Shown here: positions 7,453-16,977 of the stretch, piece after piece
Numbering within the stretch: position 1 is the stretch's first letter
Layout of the letters: each line of letters opens with the position of its first letter
NCBI GenBank assembly: GCA_964519955.1
Contig: CAZFLM010000056.1
Span: 1-42,519, forward strand
Source of the DNA: CAZFLM01 sp964519955
GTDB taxonomy: Bacteria > Armatimonadota > Chthonomonadetes > Chthonomonadales > CAJBBX01
Direction of reading: 5' to 3'
DNA: 42,519 nt
Translations under genes and position numbers: made by a program
The notes under the pieces: model-generated
Told to the model about the DNA's origin: nothing
The model's input: only the letters and a program-made list of their open reading frames with translations
The model's database searches: none

Positions 7453-10400
7453 ATGGTCTCCACCCGGACGCGTTCCGGGCGACCTTTTGCGTGCGTCGCC
7501 CTGGTCTCCCTGCTGGCTCTCGTCGCGGCACCGCCTGTTTGGGCAAAGGATGCCAAGGAGGAGTACAAGCGGCTCGCCTCGCAGGTGGACGCACGCAACC
7601 TTGGCGCCACGATCGATGCCCTGTCGCGGATGGGTGCGACTACCCCTGGCGGATACGGCTCGCGCGTAGCCGGCTACCCCGGCGATGCCGACGCCGCCCG
7701 CTATGTCGAGGCGAAGTTCCGCGACTACGGGCTCAAGAACGTCCGCACCGAGGAGTTCGAGGTCGCCGCGCCGATCGACAAGGGCGCCGAGATCACGCTG
7801 GGCAACATCAAGCGGCGGATCTACCCGCTCTGGCCGAACCTCGTCCGCACCTCGCAGTTGCCGCCGAACGGGCTCACCGCGCCGATCATCTACGTCGGCG
7901 ACGGACAGCTCGCGAACTTCAACGGCAAGGAAGTCGAGGGGCGCATCGTCCTGGTCGACTTCAACAGCCGTGCGGAGTGGCTCAACGCGCCTCGTCTCGG
8001 CGCCAAGGCCGTCATCTTCGTCGCGCCGGACAGCACCATGCGCGGCGAGGCCGAGGCCAAGTTCGTCTCAATACCGATCTCCATTCCGCGGTTCTGGATC
8101 ACGCGGTCGGAGGTCGTTCCCTTGTTGGCCGCCACGTCCGGCGGCGCAGAGCCCTCCTGCAACATCAAGTGCGACATGCCCTGGGAGCGGCGGAAGTCCA
8201 GGAACATCTTCGGGATGATCGAGGGCTCCGATCCGAAGATGAAGGACCAGGTCATCGTCGTCCAGGGCTACTACGACTCGATTTCCGTGGTCCCGACCCT
8301 GGCGCCTGGCGCCGAGTCGGCGTGCGGCATGGCGAGCCTGCTCGAGCTGGCGCGCATCTACAGCCGCCCCGAGAACCGGCCCGGCCGCAGCATGTTCTTC
8401 GTGGCCACGAGCGCGCACCACAACGCGCTGCAGGGCGTCCGCGAGTTCGTGAACAACCACATCGACGAGTGGGCCCAGCCCAGCATCGTCGAGAAGGCCG
8501 TCTCCAAGGAGCTGTCCGGCAAGTGGGCCATCGGCCTCGGGATCGTGCTGGCGCTCCTGCTGATCTGGTTCGTCGGGCGGATGCTCGGCCCGCTGCCCGT
8601 GCGCACGGATGAGGAAGGCAATCCGCTGCCCGCCCCCACCGGCAAGCGCGCACTTCTGGCACGGATGAACGCCGGCAACTGGATACTGGCGGTCCTCGTC
8701 TTCGCCGCGCTGCTGACGAACGCCCTCTTCTACGCGAACCCGCGCAACCAGAACCTGCGCAAGCCGGACGCCATCTACCTGTGGGCCGGGCTCGACCTCA
8801 CCAGCCAGACCCGCGGCGTCGGCATCTTCTACAAGGGCTGGTTCTACGATTTCCGCGAGGACATCCAGGGCGGGTTCAGCGACATCGCCCGCGTCTGCCG
8901 CGAGAACGCCGAGAAGATCGGCAACGTGCTGGGCTTCGACAACAAGAAGGTGTTCGCGGACGGCGTGAACCCGGTCGACGGCAAGAACTGGCGCAACTAC
9001 ATCCCGGGCAAGCCCGCGTTCGACTCCGAAGTCGTCACGATGGCTCAGGGCAAGGGCGTCACGTTCGCCTCGATCGACGACGCCCGCGCGCTCATCGACA
9101 CGCCGTTCGACACGCCGGACAAGGTGAACGTCTCCAACCTGGCGTTCCAGACCAAGCTGCTGGCGTGCGAGTTCTACCATATCGTCACCGACACGAACGA
9201 GCCGGGCGACGTGAACGCGCAGCGCATGCCGATCACCGAGCCGGGCAAGTGGTCGCGCATGGCCCTGCAGGGCGGCTTCGCGACGCTCCGCGGGCGCGTC
9301 ACGCTGTTCAACCCGAAGAAGAGCTTCGTCGCCTACGCCGATCCGGCCCTCGCCAACTCGCTCGTGGTGGTCCGCAACCGCACCAAGAGCTACATGGGCG
9401 TGCGCGGCAACATGGTGCAGGTGGTCTACGACGAGCCGTCGACCGGCCAACGCAACGTGTACGAGTTCCGGGGCGTCGCGCCGCTGACGGCTTCGGGCGG
9501 CAACGCGGTGACGCGCGTCCTCGCCTTCCACATGGACACGCGCCAGACCGTGAAGGACCCGGTCACCAAGCAGGACATCCCGAACCCGTCCCTGGGCGAG
9601 ATCGACTACGCGCCTGACCTGGGCGTCACCGGCGCGAAGTACATGCCGCTCGACGTGAGCGTGACGACGGCGACGAAGGAAGTGCCGGTCATCCTCTTCC
9701 GCTGCGTGCCGACCGCCATCTTCGACCTCGTCGACCAGCAGTCCCTGCGCGCGCTGGCCACCATCGACATCCTGGACGGCGACAGCAACGGCGAGCCGCG
9801 CATGTTCGGCTACATGATCGACCCGCAGGACCCGGGCATGGTGGGCTCCTACGTGGAAGACATGGCGGTCATCTTCTCGCAGCCGGGCACGCGCCTGAAG
9901 ATCATGATGGGCGCCGGGCCGGCCGCCACGCGCTTCCTGCTGATCAACCCGACCTACGATCCTGCCGACCCGCTGAACAAGAAGGGCTCCTCCGACTTCA
10001 GGCCGGAAGGCATCGGCTACCTCGTAGGCGGCGACCCGAACGAGGCCCAGGACGCCGAGCTGCGCGGCAAGACGACGCTCGACAAGTACGATCCGAAGCG
10101 CGAGATTGCCCGCGGCGGCGCCATCTACCACACCGCGTACCACGTGGCGAAGGACGTCTGGATGCTGGACGACTCGCGCATCCAGCGCCTCGCCAAGTAC
10201 CGCATCGTGAACCAGGGCATCAACGACCTGCACAAGCTGGCCTGGGACCCGGCGACGCACCAGGGAGCCATCGAGCGCGCCGAGAAGGCGCGCGACGCGA
10301 AGGACTGGCGCAAGTTCTACTCCGAGAGCCGCGCCGCGTGGGGCTTCGCCTCGCGCGAGTATCCGGATGTGCAGCGTACCGCCGTCGACGTGGTGCAGGG

Positions 10401-12507
10401 CGTCCTGTTCTACCTGGCCCTGCTCATCCCGTTCGCCTACTTCGTGGAGCGCCTGTTCTGGGGCTCGTATGACCTGAAGCGGCAGCTCAGCTATGCGGCG
10501 CTCATCTTCCTGGGCATCTTCCTGCTGTTCAGCAAGGTGCATCCGGCGTTCGACATCACCATGAACCCGGTGATCGTCCTGCTCGCCTTCATCATGCTGG
10601 CCCTCTCCTGCATCGTCATCGCCCTGATCGGCGGCAAGTTCGAGGAGCAGCTCAAGCAGATGAACCGGGAGGTGTCCGGCGTCCACAAGGCGGACATCGG
10701 GCGCGTGTCGGTGGCAGTGGCCGCGTTCAACCTCGGCATTTCGAACATGCGGCGGCGCAAGGCGAGAACCGTCCTCACCTGCATCACGCTCGTGCTGCTG
10801 ACATTCACGGTGCTGTCATTCACCTCGGTCGTGCAGACGATGCGCTTCAACCAGGTGCCCGCGCCAGGCGAGCCACGCTACAACGGCCTCATGGTGCGTA
10901 CCGCCATGTGGGACCAGCTCCAGGAGCCTGCCTTCCGCCTCCTGGAGGATGAGTACGGCCGCACCAACTCGGTAGCGCCGCGCTCGTGGTTCTTCGGCAC
11001 CCAGTTGGGCGAGCAGTCGTTCCTGACGATCAAGCGTGCGGACCGCCAGTACGACGCGAAGGCGCTGGTCGGCCTGACGCCGCAAGAGGCCAACGTGACT
11101 AGCCCGCAGGATGCGCTCATCGCGGGCCGCTGGTTCCAGCCGGGCGATACGTACGTCGTGATCCTGCCGGACGCCATCGCCACCGCGCTGCGGGTGGAGC
11201 CGAGCGACGTGGGCAACGCGACCGTGTCGTACGCGGGCGTCGACTACCGGGTCGTGGGCATTCTGGACACGCAGAAGTTCAAGGCGATCAAGGACCTCGA
11301 CAACGAGACCCTGACCCCGGTCGACTTCATCCTGATGCAGAAGCTCACGCGCCAGGGCAAGGCCGGCGGCGGCGACTCGGGCTTCCGGGAGTACACCCAC
11401 CTCGAGCCGGACTCCGTGTTCTTCGTACCGTATCAGACGGCGACCAACCTGGGGGCCGAACTCCGATCGCTGGCACTCGACTTCGGCGACGCCGACAAGG
11501 TCACCAAGACGCTCGAGCCGCTCATGCACCGCCTGGGCCTGAACCTGTATGCCGGTCGCAAGCCGGTCAAGGGGTCGCCGTCGATCGAGCGCTACTCGTC
11601 GATCGCGACGACGTCGGGCAAGGGCATGGAACTCGTGTTCTTCCCGGTCCTGATCGCGGCGCTCATCGTCCTGAACACGATGCTGGGCTCGGTGTTCGAA
11701 CGCATCAAGGAGATCCACATCTTCTCGTCGATCGGTCTGGCGCCGGCGCACATCGCGATGCTGTTCATCGCTGAGGCGCTCGTGTACGCGATCCTCGGGT
11801 CGGTGGCCGGCTACCTGCTCGGCCAGTTGGCGACGAAGGTGCTGGTGCTGACTGGCGCGTTCCAGGGCCTGTACCTGAACTTCTCGTCGGTCTCCGCGGT
11901 GCTCACCACCCTGGTCGTGGTCTCCGTGGTGCTCCTCTCGACGCTGTACCCGGCGCGCAAGGCAGCGGAGGTGGCGACGCCTGCCATCGACCGCACGTGG
12001 CGCGTGCCCGAGCCGGACGGCGACGCCTGGACCATCCCCCTGCCCTTCTCGGTCACGGGCGAGCAGGCCTCGGGCCTCAACGGCTTCCTCTCGGAGTGGT
12101 TCGCAGCGTACGAGGAGTACAGCATCGGCGACTTTGTGACCCAGAATGTGGAGAGCGAGGAGTTCGAGGCGCTCGCGGCCACGGCGACGGAGGCTGCGCG
12201 CACCGGCTACCGCATCTCCTGTATGACGTGGCTCGCCCCGTTCGACCTGGGCGTCAGCCAGCGGGTCCAGATCGAGACGCAGCCGACGGCCATGGCCGAC
12301 GTGTTCGACATCCGCGTCGTGATCCATCGCGAGAGCGGCGACATCTCGAACTGGAAGCGCGTGAACCGGCGGTTCCTGAACACGCTGCGCAAGCAGTTCC
12401 TGATCTGGCGCACCCTGAAGCAGGGCGACCGCGACAAGTACCTGAAGGCCGAGGGCGAGGCCGGGACGCCGCCCGCCGGCGGGCTGACACCGCAGCCTGC
12501 GGACTGA
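7453..12507 (+). CDS. giant fusion: degenerate M28 peptidase domain + FtsX/MacB-type ABC permease
   Basis: 1684 residues. A signal peptide (1-31, cleavage near VWA) precedes a PA-like and M28-like domain (about 35-355). The catalytic M28 sites look lost: the first ligand motif HxD reads YYD (273-275), the bridging-Asp loop reads GAESACG (286-292), and the Glu-Glu pair reads AHH (321-323). Membrane segments follow near 358-379 and 410-430, then a periplasmic domain of about 550 residues. Further membrane segments lie near 983-1003, 1012-1030 and 1040-1060. The FtsX portion has a helix at about 1107-1128, an ectodomain, and a three-helix core (1392-1510) with a coupling-helix motif (ERIKEIHIFSSIGLAP). 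A cytosolic tail of about 170 residues ends it. ATG 7453 follows AAAGGA by 8 nt. No ATPase is fused; the nearest is at 19834. It probably acts in envelope export or mechanotransmission; the substrate is unknown. Confidence 0.85.
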   Translation: MVSTRTRSGRPFACVALVSLLALVAAPPVWAKDAKEEYKRLASQVDARNLGATIDALSRMGATTPGGYGSRVAGYPGDADAARYVEAKFRDYGLKNVRTEEFEVAAPIDKGAEITLGNIKRRIYPLWPNLVRTSQLPPNGLTAPIIYVGDGQLANFNGKEVEGRIVLVDFNSRAEWLNAPRLGAKAVIFVAPDSTMRGEAEAKFVSIPISIPRFWITRSEVVPLLAATSGGAEPSCNIKCDMPWERRKSRNIFGMIEGSDPKMKDQVIVVQGYYDSISVVPTLAPGAESACGMASLLELARIYSRPENRPGRSMFFVATSAHHNALQGVREFVNNHIDEWAQPSIVEKAVSKELSGKWAIGLGIVLALLLIWFVGRMLGPLPVRTDEEGNPLPAPTGKRALLARMNAGNWILAVLVFAALLTNALFYANPRNQNLRKPDAIYLWAGLDLTSQTRGVGIFYKGWFYDFREDIQGGFSDIARVCRENAEKIGNVLGFDNKKVFADGVNPVDGKNWRNYIPGKPAFDSEVVTMAQGKGVTFASIDDARALIDTPFDTPDKVNVSNLAFQTKLLACEFYHIVTDTNEPGDVNAQRMPITEPGKWSRMALQGGFATLRGRVTLFNPKKSFVAYADPALANSLVVVRNRTKSYMGVRGNMVQVVYDEPSTGQRNVYEFRGVAPLTASGGNAVTRVLAFHMDTRQTVKDPVTKQDIPNPSLGEIDYAPDLGVTGAKYMPLDVSVTTATKEVPVILFRCVPTAIFDLVDQQSLRALATIDILDGDSNGEPRMFGYMIDPQDPGMVGSYVEDMAVIFSQPGTRLKIMMGAGPAATRFLLINPTYDPADPLNKKGSSDFRPEGIGYLVGGDPNEAQDAELRGKTTLDKYDPKREIARGGAIYHTAYHVAKDVWMLDDSRIQRLAKYRIVNQGINDLHKLAWDPATHQGAIERAEKARDAKDWRKFYSESRAAWGFASREYPDVQRTAVDVVQGVLFYLALLIPFAYFVERLFWGSYDLKRQLSYAALIFLGIFLLFSKVHPAFDITMNPVIVLLAFIMLALSCIVIALIGGKFEEQLKQMNREVSGVHKADIGRVSVAVAAFNLGISNMRRRKARTVLTCITLVLLTFTVLSFTSVVQTMRFNQVPAPGEPRYNGLMVRTAMWDQLQEPAFRLLEDEYGRTNSVAPRSWFFGTQLGEQSFLTIKRADRQYDAKALVGLTPQEANVTSPQDALIAGRWFQPGDTYVVILPDAIATALRVEPSDVGNATVSYAGVDYRVVGILDTQKFKAIKDLDNETLTPVDFILMQKLTRQGKAGGGDSGFREYTHLEPDSVFFVPYQTATNLGAELRSLALDFGDADKVTKTLEPLMHRLGLNLYAGRKPVKGSPSIERYSSIATTSGKGMELVFFPVLIAALIVLNTMLGSVFERIKEIHIFSSIGLAPAHIAMLFIAEALVYAILGSVAGYLLGQLATKVLVLTGAFQGLYLNFSSVSAVLTTLVVVSVVLLSTLYPARKAAEVATPAIDRTWRVPEPDGDAWTIPLPFSVTGEQASGLNGFLSEWFAAYEEYSIGDFVTQNVESEEFEALAATATEAARTGYRISCMTWLAPFDLGVSQRVQIETQPTAMADVFDIRVVIHRESGDISNWKRVNRRFLNTLRKQFLIWRTLKQGDRDKYLKAEGEAGTPPAGGLTPQPAD

Positions 12508-12517
12508 GGGCACACCG

Positions 12518-13135
12518 ATGGCCGTCGCACTGGCCGACGCGAAGCCGAAGTCGCGAAGCAAGGTCACCTTCGAGGAGTTCATCGAGCGCTCCGAGGGCAA
12601 GTTCTCGGAGTGGGTGGACGGCAAGGTGGTGCCGATGTCAGCCGACACGATGCACCAGAAGCTGGTTCAGTTCCTATCGCATCTCGTCGCGGCCTTCGCG
12701 GAGACCCGGAGCGGTGGCACCGTGTTGACGGCGCCAGCCTTGATGCGACTGCGGCACCGGCCATCGGGGCGCGAGCCGGACGTAATGTACGTGGCCAAGG
12801 AGAACGAGGGCCGCGTGCTGGCGGGGTACGTCGACGGGCCCGCGGACCTGGCGGTCGAGGTTGTGAGCACGCAGAGCCGGGTGCGGGATCGCCGGGAAAA
12901 GTACTACGAGTATGCCAAGGCCGGCGTGCGCGAGTACTGGTTGGTGGACCCGGAGATGGGCACGGTGGAGTTCTTCCGGCTGGGCGAGGACGGGGCGTAC
13001 TACCCCATCGCGCCGGGTGAGGGTGGCAAGCTGCGCAGCGTGGTTCTGGAGGGCCTGGCCATCGATCCGCAGTGGCTGCTCGGCAAGCCGCTGCCGCCGG
13101 TGATTGGCGTGATGCGCGAGATCGGGATCATCTAG
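12518..13135 (+). CDS. Uma2-family (DUF820) PD-(D/E)XK endonuclease-like protein
   Basis: 205 residues with the Uma2 layout: an N-terminal helix (VTFEEFIERSE), a strand pair EWVDGKVVPMS, the REPDVMYV segment, the core DLAVEVVS, the helix RDRREKYYEYAKAGVREYW and then LVDPE. These are the PD-(D/E)XK-type core residues of the family, often annotated as a restriction-endonuclease-like fold of unknown biological target. It starts 10 nt after the permease fusion stop, so it is probably cotranscribed. No strong ribosome site is visible beyond GAGGG. Uma2 genes are commonly scattered in many copies, so its position next to a transporter may mean little. Confidence 0.85.
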   Translation: MAVALADAKPKSRSKVTFEEFIERSEGKFSEWVDGKVVPMSADTMHQKLVQFLSHLVAAFAETRSGGTVLTAPALMRLRHRPSGREPDVMYVAKENEGRVLAGYVDGPADLAVEVVSTQSRVRDRREKYYEYAKAGVREYWLVDPEMGTVEFFRLGEDGAYYPIAPGEGGKLRSVVLEGLAIDPQWLLGKPLPPVIGVMREIGII

Positions 13136-13152
13136 CCTCAGCGGGGTTGACC

Positions 13153-13854
13153 ATGGCGAACGCGATGCGGTTTGCAGTGGCTCTCATCCTGGCGTCGGCG
13201 CTTGCCGGCGCGGCGCGTGCCGACGTGAAGGGCACGGCGATCCTGAAGCAGGCGTTCTCGACGCTCCACGCGGCGAAGACGTTCCGCGCGAAGGTGACCC
13301 ACACCGAGACGGAGCGACGGCTATCGCGTGAGCAGACGGGCGTCGTCCTCACGATGAAGCCCAACCTGATGCGGTTCGAGTTGACCGGGCGGATGGCTCC
13401 TACGTTCGTGTCGGACGGCAAGACCTACTACATGTACGCCAAGGGCGGCCAGATCTACCGGAAGATGCCCGTCAAACCGAACCAGGGCGAGTTCTTCGGC
13501 CTGTGGGAAGGCGAGGTCGACTCGTTCTTCGGCGGCGCGACGCTGGTCGGCAAGGTCCAGGCAGACTACGTGGGACCGACGCGGCACGCGGGCAAGGACT
13601 GCGACGTGGTTCGCGTCACCATGAAGGAGCCGGATCGCACGGCCGTCTACACGATCGGGCGAGCGGATCACCTGATCTACAAGTCGGTGATGACGATCGC
13701 CGAAGGCGGCCGTTCCAGGACCCAGACGAACGTTCTGTCGGAGATCAAGATCAACGGGCCGATGAAGGCGAGCGAGTTTCGCGCGGCGCCCGGCCCGGGG
13801 ATGCAGGAAGCGCCGTCGAGGCCGGCCCCGCCGAGCGACCGCATCGGGCTGTAG
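13153..13854 (+). CDS. secreted LolA-like (DUF2092-type) lipoprotein-carrier-fold protein
   Basis: 233 residues with a signal peptide (MANAMRFAVALILASALAGAA, continuing RA with cleavage near Asp). A mature domain of alternating strands follows, typical of LolA/LolB-like half-barrels: FRAKVTHTETERR, MKPNLMRFELTG, FVSDGKTYYMYAKGGQIYRK, KDCDVVRVTMKE and AVYTIGRADHLIYK. It would sit in the periplasm and bind a lipid or acyl chain. A Pro-rich tail ends the protein. ATG 13153 was chosen for the signal peptide; the frame is open further upstream. It is the third gene after the fusion permease, a suggestive neighbourhood because LolA works with FtsX-type LolCDE transporters. The family is broad, however, and the link is inference. 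Confidence 0.75.
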   Translation: MANAMRFAVALILASALAGAARADVKGTAILKQAFSTLHAAKTFRAKVTHTETERRLSREQTGVVLTMKPNLMRFELTGRMAPTFVSDGKTYYMYAKGGQIYRKMPVKPNQGEFFGLWEGEVDSFFGGATLVGKVQADYVGPTRHAGKDCDVVRVTMKEPDRTAVYTIGRADHLIYKSVMTIAEGGRSRTQTNVLSEIKINGPMKASEFRAAPGPGMQEAPSRPAPPSDRIGL

Positions 13855-14021
13855 GCGGCTTGGGCGGGCACGGAGGCCCATCCCGCCACGGCGCCAGGCG
13901 CTCGCGTCGAGCCGCATGGCCTATCGAGCGTCACACAAGTGGAACGCAGCGTCTCGCGTTCCGTGCCTGATAGCAGCAAACACCTATTCCGTGTAACACC
14001 TGACCCAGGGGGACTTCGCGC

Positions 14022-16058
14022 TTGGCAATCGACGACTTCGCACGTGCGAGAGCACAATCAGAGGAATCGTCAGCCGAGGAAGGCGCCGAGCAGCAGGGCG
14101 TCCGCTTCGAAGAGGGCTTCACCGGCAAGTCCATCGTCGGTGCTCTCTTTGTCGGCTTCATCATGCTCCCGGGCGCTCTGTACCTGGGCTTGGTGGCCGG
14201 CCAGGGACTCGGCTCCGCGGCGCAGTGGGTGACCATCGTCCTCTTCTCGGAGGTCATGCGTCGATCGTTCCTGCCCATGAAACGGCAGGAGATCTACATC
14301 CTCTTCTACGTCGCGACCATGCTGTCGAGTGCGCTGATGGCGGACCGCGGCATCTCGGGCGGGCCATTCGGCTACCTCATCTGGAACCAGTACTTCCGGC
14401 AGGCGCCACAGGCAGGGGTCATCGCGAGCGAGATCCCGACCTGGGTGGTGCCGGCGGCGGGTTCTGCGGCCCTGAAGAACCGCTCGTTCTTCGACCAGGC
14501 GTGGCTGATACCGATCATCCTGCTGATCGTGAACGAAGTGCTCGGCCGCCTGAACTGGATGAGCATGGGGTACGTGCTCTTCCGCGTCACGTCGGACGTC
14601 GAGAAGCTCCCCTTCCCCATGGCACCGGTTGCCGCATCCGGCGCAACGGCGCTGGCCGAGGCGGCCTCCAAGGAAGAGTCCTGGCGGTGGCGGGTCTTCT
14701 CCATCGGGACGATGGTCGGCCTCGTGTTCGGCTTCTTCTACGTGGCGATCCCGGTCTTCACGGGCGTTGTGTTCAACAAGGCGCTGCAGCTCATCCCGAT
14801 CCCGTTCTTCGACTTGACGAGCAGCACGGAGACCATCCTGCCTGGCGCTCTGACAGGCATCTCCGGCGACCTCGGCCAGGTTCTCGTCGGGTTCGTGCTC
14901 CCGTTCCCCATCGTCGCGGGTCTGTTCACGGGGTCCATCTTCTGCAAGGTGTTCCCCATGCCGCCCATCCTGAGCCACTACCACATGTTCGGTGGCGCCA
15001 TGGACGGCGGCTGGACGCGCGGCATGGACGTGTTCAACACCAAGATCACGACGGACATCAAGTTCTGGATGTCGATCTCGGTCGGCCTGCAGCTCGCGGT
15101 CGCTCTGATCGGTATCGTGGCCGTCGTGAAGTCGCTGCTGCGGTTCAAGGCTGAGACCAAGGGGCGCGGCCTCTTCTCGCAGACGCCCAAGGGCCGCGGC
15201 GACGTCAGCATCCTGATCCCGCTCGGCATCTGGTTCGTCATCACCTGCTTCTACATCGGGCTGACCCAGTTGCTGCTGGGCATCAACGGCCATGCCGGCA
15301 TGTTCCCGTGGGGCCTCCTGATCTTCTTCGGGCTCATCTGGACGCCGATCAACTCGTTCATCAGCGCCCGCATGATGGGCATCACGGGCTCCGGCGTCTC
15401 GTTCCCGTACCTGAAGGAAGTCTCGGTGATGAAGTCGGGCTACCAGTACGTCGATATCTGGTACGCGCCGATCCCGCTCGCGGACTACGGCCCGCTGGCG
15501 CAGCGCTTCCGCGAGGTCGAGCTGACGGGAACCAAGTTCTCCAGCGTCGTGAAGGTGGAGTTCCTGGTCCTGCCGATCTTCCTGGTCTCGTCATTCATCT
15601 TCTGGGCCTTCTTCTGGCACACGAGCCAGATCCCGTCGTCGCAGCACCCGTTCGCCCAGCGCTTCTGGCCGCTGCAGGCCACGTTCGGCGCCATGTTCCA
15701 GTCGATCAACAAGGAGGGCGGCCCGAAGTGGGTGCTGGAGGGCCTGAACGGGTACCGCATCGGGGCGGGCATGGGTGTCGGCCTGGTGCTGTACGGCATC
15801 ACGAGCGCGCTGCACCTGCCGGCCATGTTCTACTACGGTCTTGTGGGAGGCGTGGGCGCGTGGCCCGCGGACGTCATCCCGATCTTCTTTGGGGCATGCC
15901 TGGGCAAGCGGTACTTCGCGAAGCGGTTCGGCACCGACCAGTGGCAGAAGTTCTCGCCGGTCCTCTTGGCGGGCTTCGCCTGCGGAACCGGACTGATCTC
16001 GATGGCGGCGATTGCCTTATCGCTGATCGCCAAATCGGTGAACTACTTACCGTTCTAG
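14022..16058 (+). CDS. OPT-superfamily-like multi-spanning transporter
   Basis: 678 residues with about 14-16 hydrophobic segments after a charged N-terminus of about 35 residues. Features resembling oligopeptide-transporter (OPT/YSL) proteins include long paired helices, re-entrant Gly/Pro-rich loops (GISGDLGQVLVGFVLPFP), and conserved blocks FSEVMRRSFLP and NSFISARMMGITGSGVSFPY. The assignment rests on overall pattern only. The start is TTG 14022, preceded by GGGGGA at 14007-14012. That ribosome site lies in a 15-nt segment that recurs in inverted orientation at 19718-19732. The substrate is unknown; small peptides or metal chelates would fit the family. Confidence 0.65.
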   Translation: MAIDDFARARAQSEESSAEEGAEQQGVRFEEGFTGKSIVGALFVGFIMLPGALYLGLVAGQGLGSAAQWVTIVLFSEVMRRSFLPMKRQEIYILFYVATMLSSALMADRGISGGPFGYLIWNQYFRQAPQAGVIASEIPTWVVPAAGSAALKNRSFFDQAWLIPIILLIVNEVLGRLNWMSMGYVLFRVTSDVEKLPFPMAPVAASGATALAEAASKEESWRWRVFSIGTMVGLVFGFFYVAIPVFTGVVFNKALQLIPIPFFDLTSSTETILPGALTGISGDLGQVLVGFVLPFPIVAGLFTGSIFCKVFPMPPILSHYHMFGGAMDGGWTRGMDVFNTKITTDIKFWMSISVGLQLAVALIGIVAVVKSLLRFKAETKGRGLFSQTPKGRGDVSILIPLGIWFVITCFYIGLTQLLLGINGHAGMFPWGLLIFFGLIWTPINSFISARMMGITGSGVSFPYLKEVSVMKSGYQYVDIWYAPIPLADYGPLAQRFREVELTGTKFSSVVKVEFLVLPIFLVSSFIFWAFFWHTSQIPSSQHPFAQRFWPLQATFGAMFQSINKEGGPKWVLEGLNGYRIGAGMGVGLVLYGITSALHLPAMFYYGLVGGVGAWPADVIPIFFGACLGKRYFAKRFGTDQWQKFSPVLLAGFACGTGLISMAAIALSLIAKSVNYLPF

Positions 16059-16146
16059 CGACGACGAAGCCCAGCGGGGACGCGGCAAGCAGCGTCCCTG
16101 CTGAGACAACGACGGCGGCTGCCCCTGCCGGCATTGGCGGGAATCT

Positions 16147-16959
16147 GTGCAAGAGACATCATCGCGCCTTCGCGGCGCGCTAATCTGGACGACGGCGCTG
16201 TCGGTGGCTCTGTGCTGGCTGCCGCTGATCGGGCCGTTCGTGGCGGGGTACGTGGGTGGCCGCAAGGCGCGCGTTGGCGCCACGGCATCGGTGGCCGGCG
16301 CCATCCCCGCGGCGCTCTGGGGGCTGATGCTCTGGTATGTCCTCGGCAGCCGCGAGATCACCGTGGGCAAGGACACGTTCACGCTCGCGATCCTGCTGCC
16401 GCTGGCTCCGGCGACAGCCCTGACGCTGCTGGGCGGGGCGCTGCTGGGCGCGACGGGCCGGGGCGTTCGCTCGCTGGGCGCCTTCCTGGCCCTGGGCGGC
16501 CTCGTGCTGGTCGGCGTGCGCGTCAACGACGTGATGGCCTTCTTCAAGCCGCTGATGTCGAAGCCGGCCGCTCCGTCCCCTACCGCGGCCGCCGCGTCGG
16601 GATCGTGCGAGCAGAACCTGAAGGACCTCTACGGGGCGATCTCGCTGTACGCCGGAAGCTGGGACGATTGCCTGCCGCCGGCGGACCGTTGGGCGACCGC
16701 GATCGCGGACTCCTCCGGCAAGGCGGAGCTGGTGCGCTGCCCTGGGGCGAAGGCCGGCACGCGCGGCTACGCGATGAACAAGGCGCTGGGCGGCAGGAAG
16801 CTCAGCGCGATGCCGAAGCAGGGCGAGACGCCGCTGATCTTCGACTCCGACGCCAGCGGCGACAGCCCGACGGAAGACGCCTCCGCACCGGCCCCGGCAG
16901 GCCGGCACGGCGGGAGGAGCTACGTGCTGTACGCAGATGGTACCGTCAAGTCGCGGTAA
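16147..16959 (+). CDS. four-helix membrane protein with pseudopilin (DUF1559-like) C-terminal domain
   Basis: 270 residues starting at GTG 16147. Four membrane segments (about 10-35, 40-62, 75-103 and 108-130) are followed by a Pro/Ala linker. The C-terminal domain opens with SCEQNLKDLYGAISLYA and reads through RCPGAKAGTRGYAMNKALGG to the ending RHGGRSYVLYADGTVK. His-x9-Asp-Gly is the hallmark of DUF1559-type pseudopilin heads. Usually such heads follow a single prepilin helix with a TLIELLVV-type cleavage site; none is present here. The domain therefore seems grafted on a polytopic anchor. Function unknown. The next gene carries a second such head. Confidence 0.75.
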   Translation: MQETSSRLRGALIWTTALSVALCWLPLIGPFVAGYVGGRKARVGATASVAGAIPAALWGLMLWYVLGSREITVGKDTFTLAILLPLAPATALTLLGGALLGATGRGVRSLGAFLALGGLVLVGVRVNDVMAFFKPLMSKPAAPSPTAAAASGSCEQNLKDLYGAISLYAGSWDDCLPPADRWATAIADSSGKAELVRCPGAKAGTRGYAMNKALGGRKLSAMPKQGETPLIFDSDASGDSPTEDASAPAPAGRHGGRSYVLYADGTVKSR

Positions 16960-16977
16960 CGCCAAGGAGCGTCCGAG

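Noticed and set aside
8068..10686. Very long minus-strand open frame opposite the giant permease
   Set aside because: High GC creates long antisense frames. The product is Arg/Val/His-rich without folds, whereas the plus strand has clear domains.
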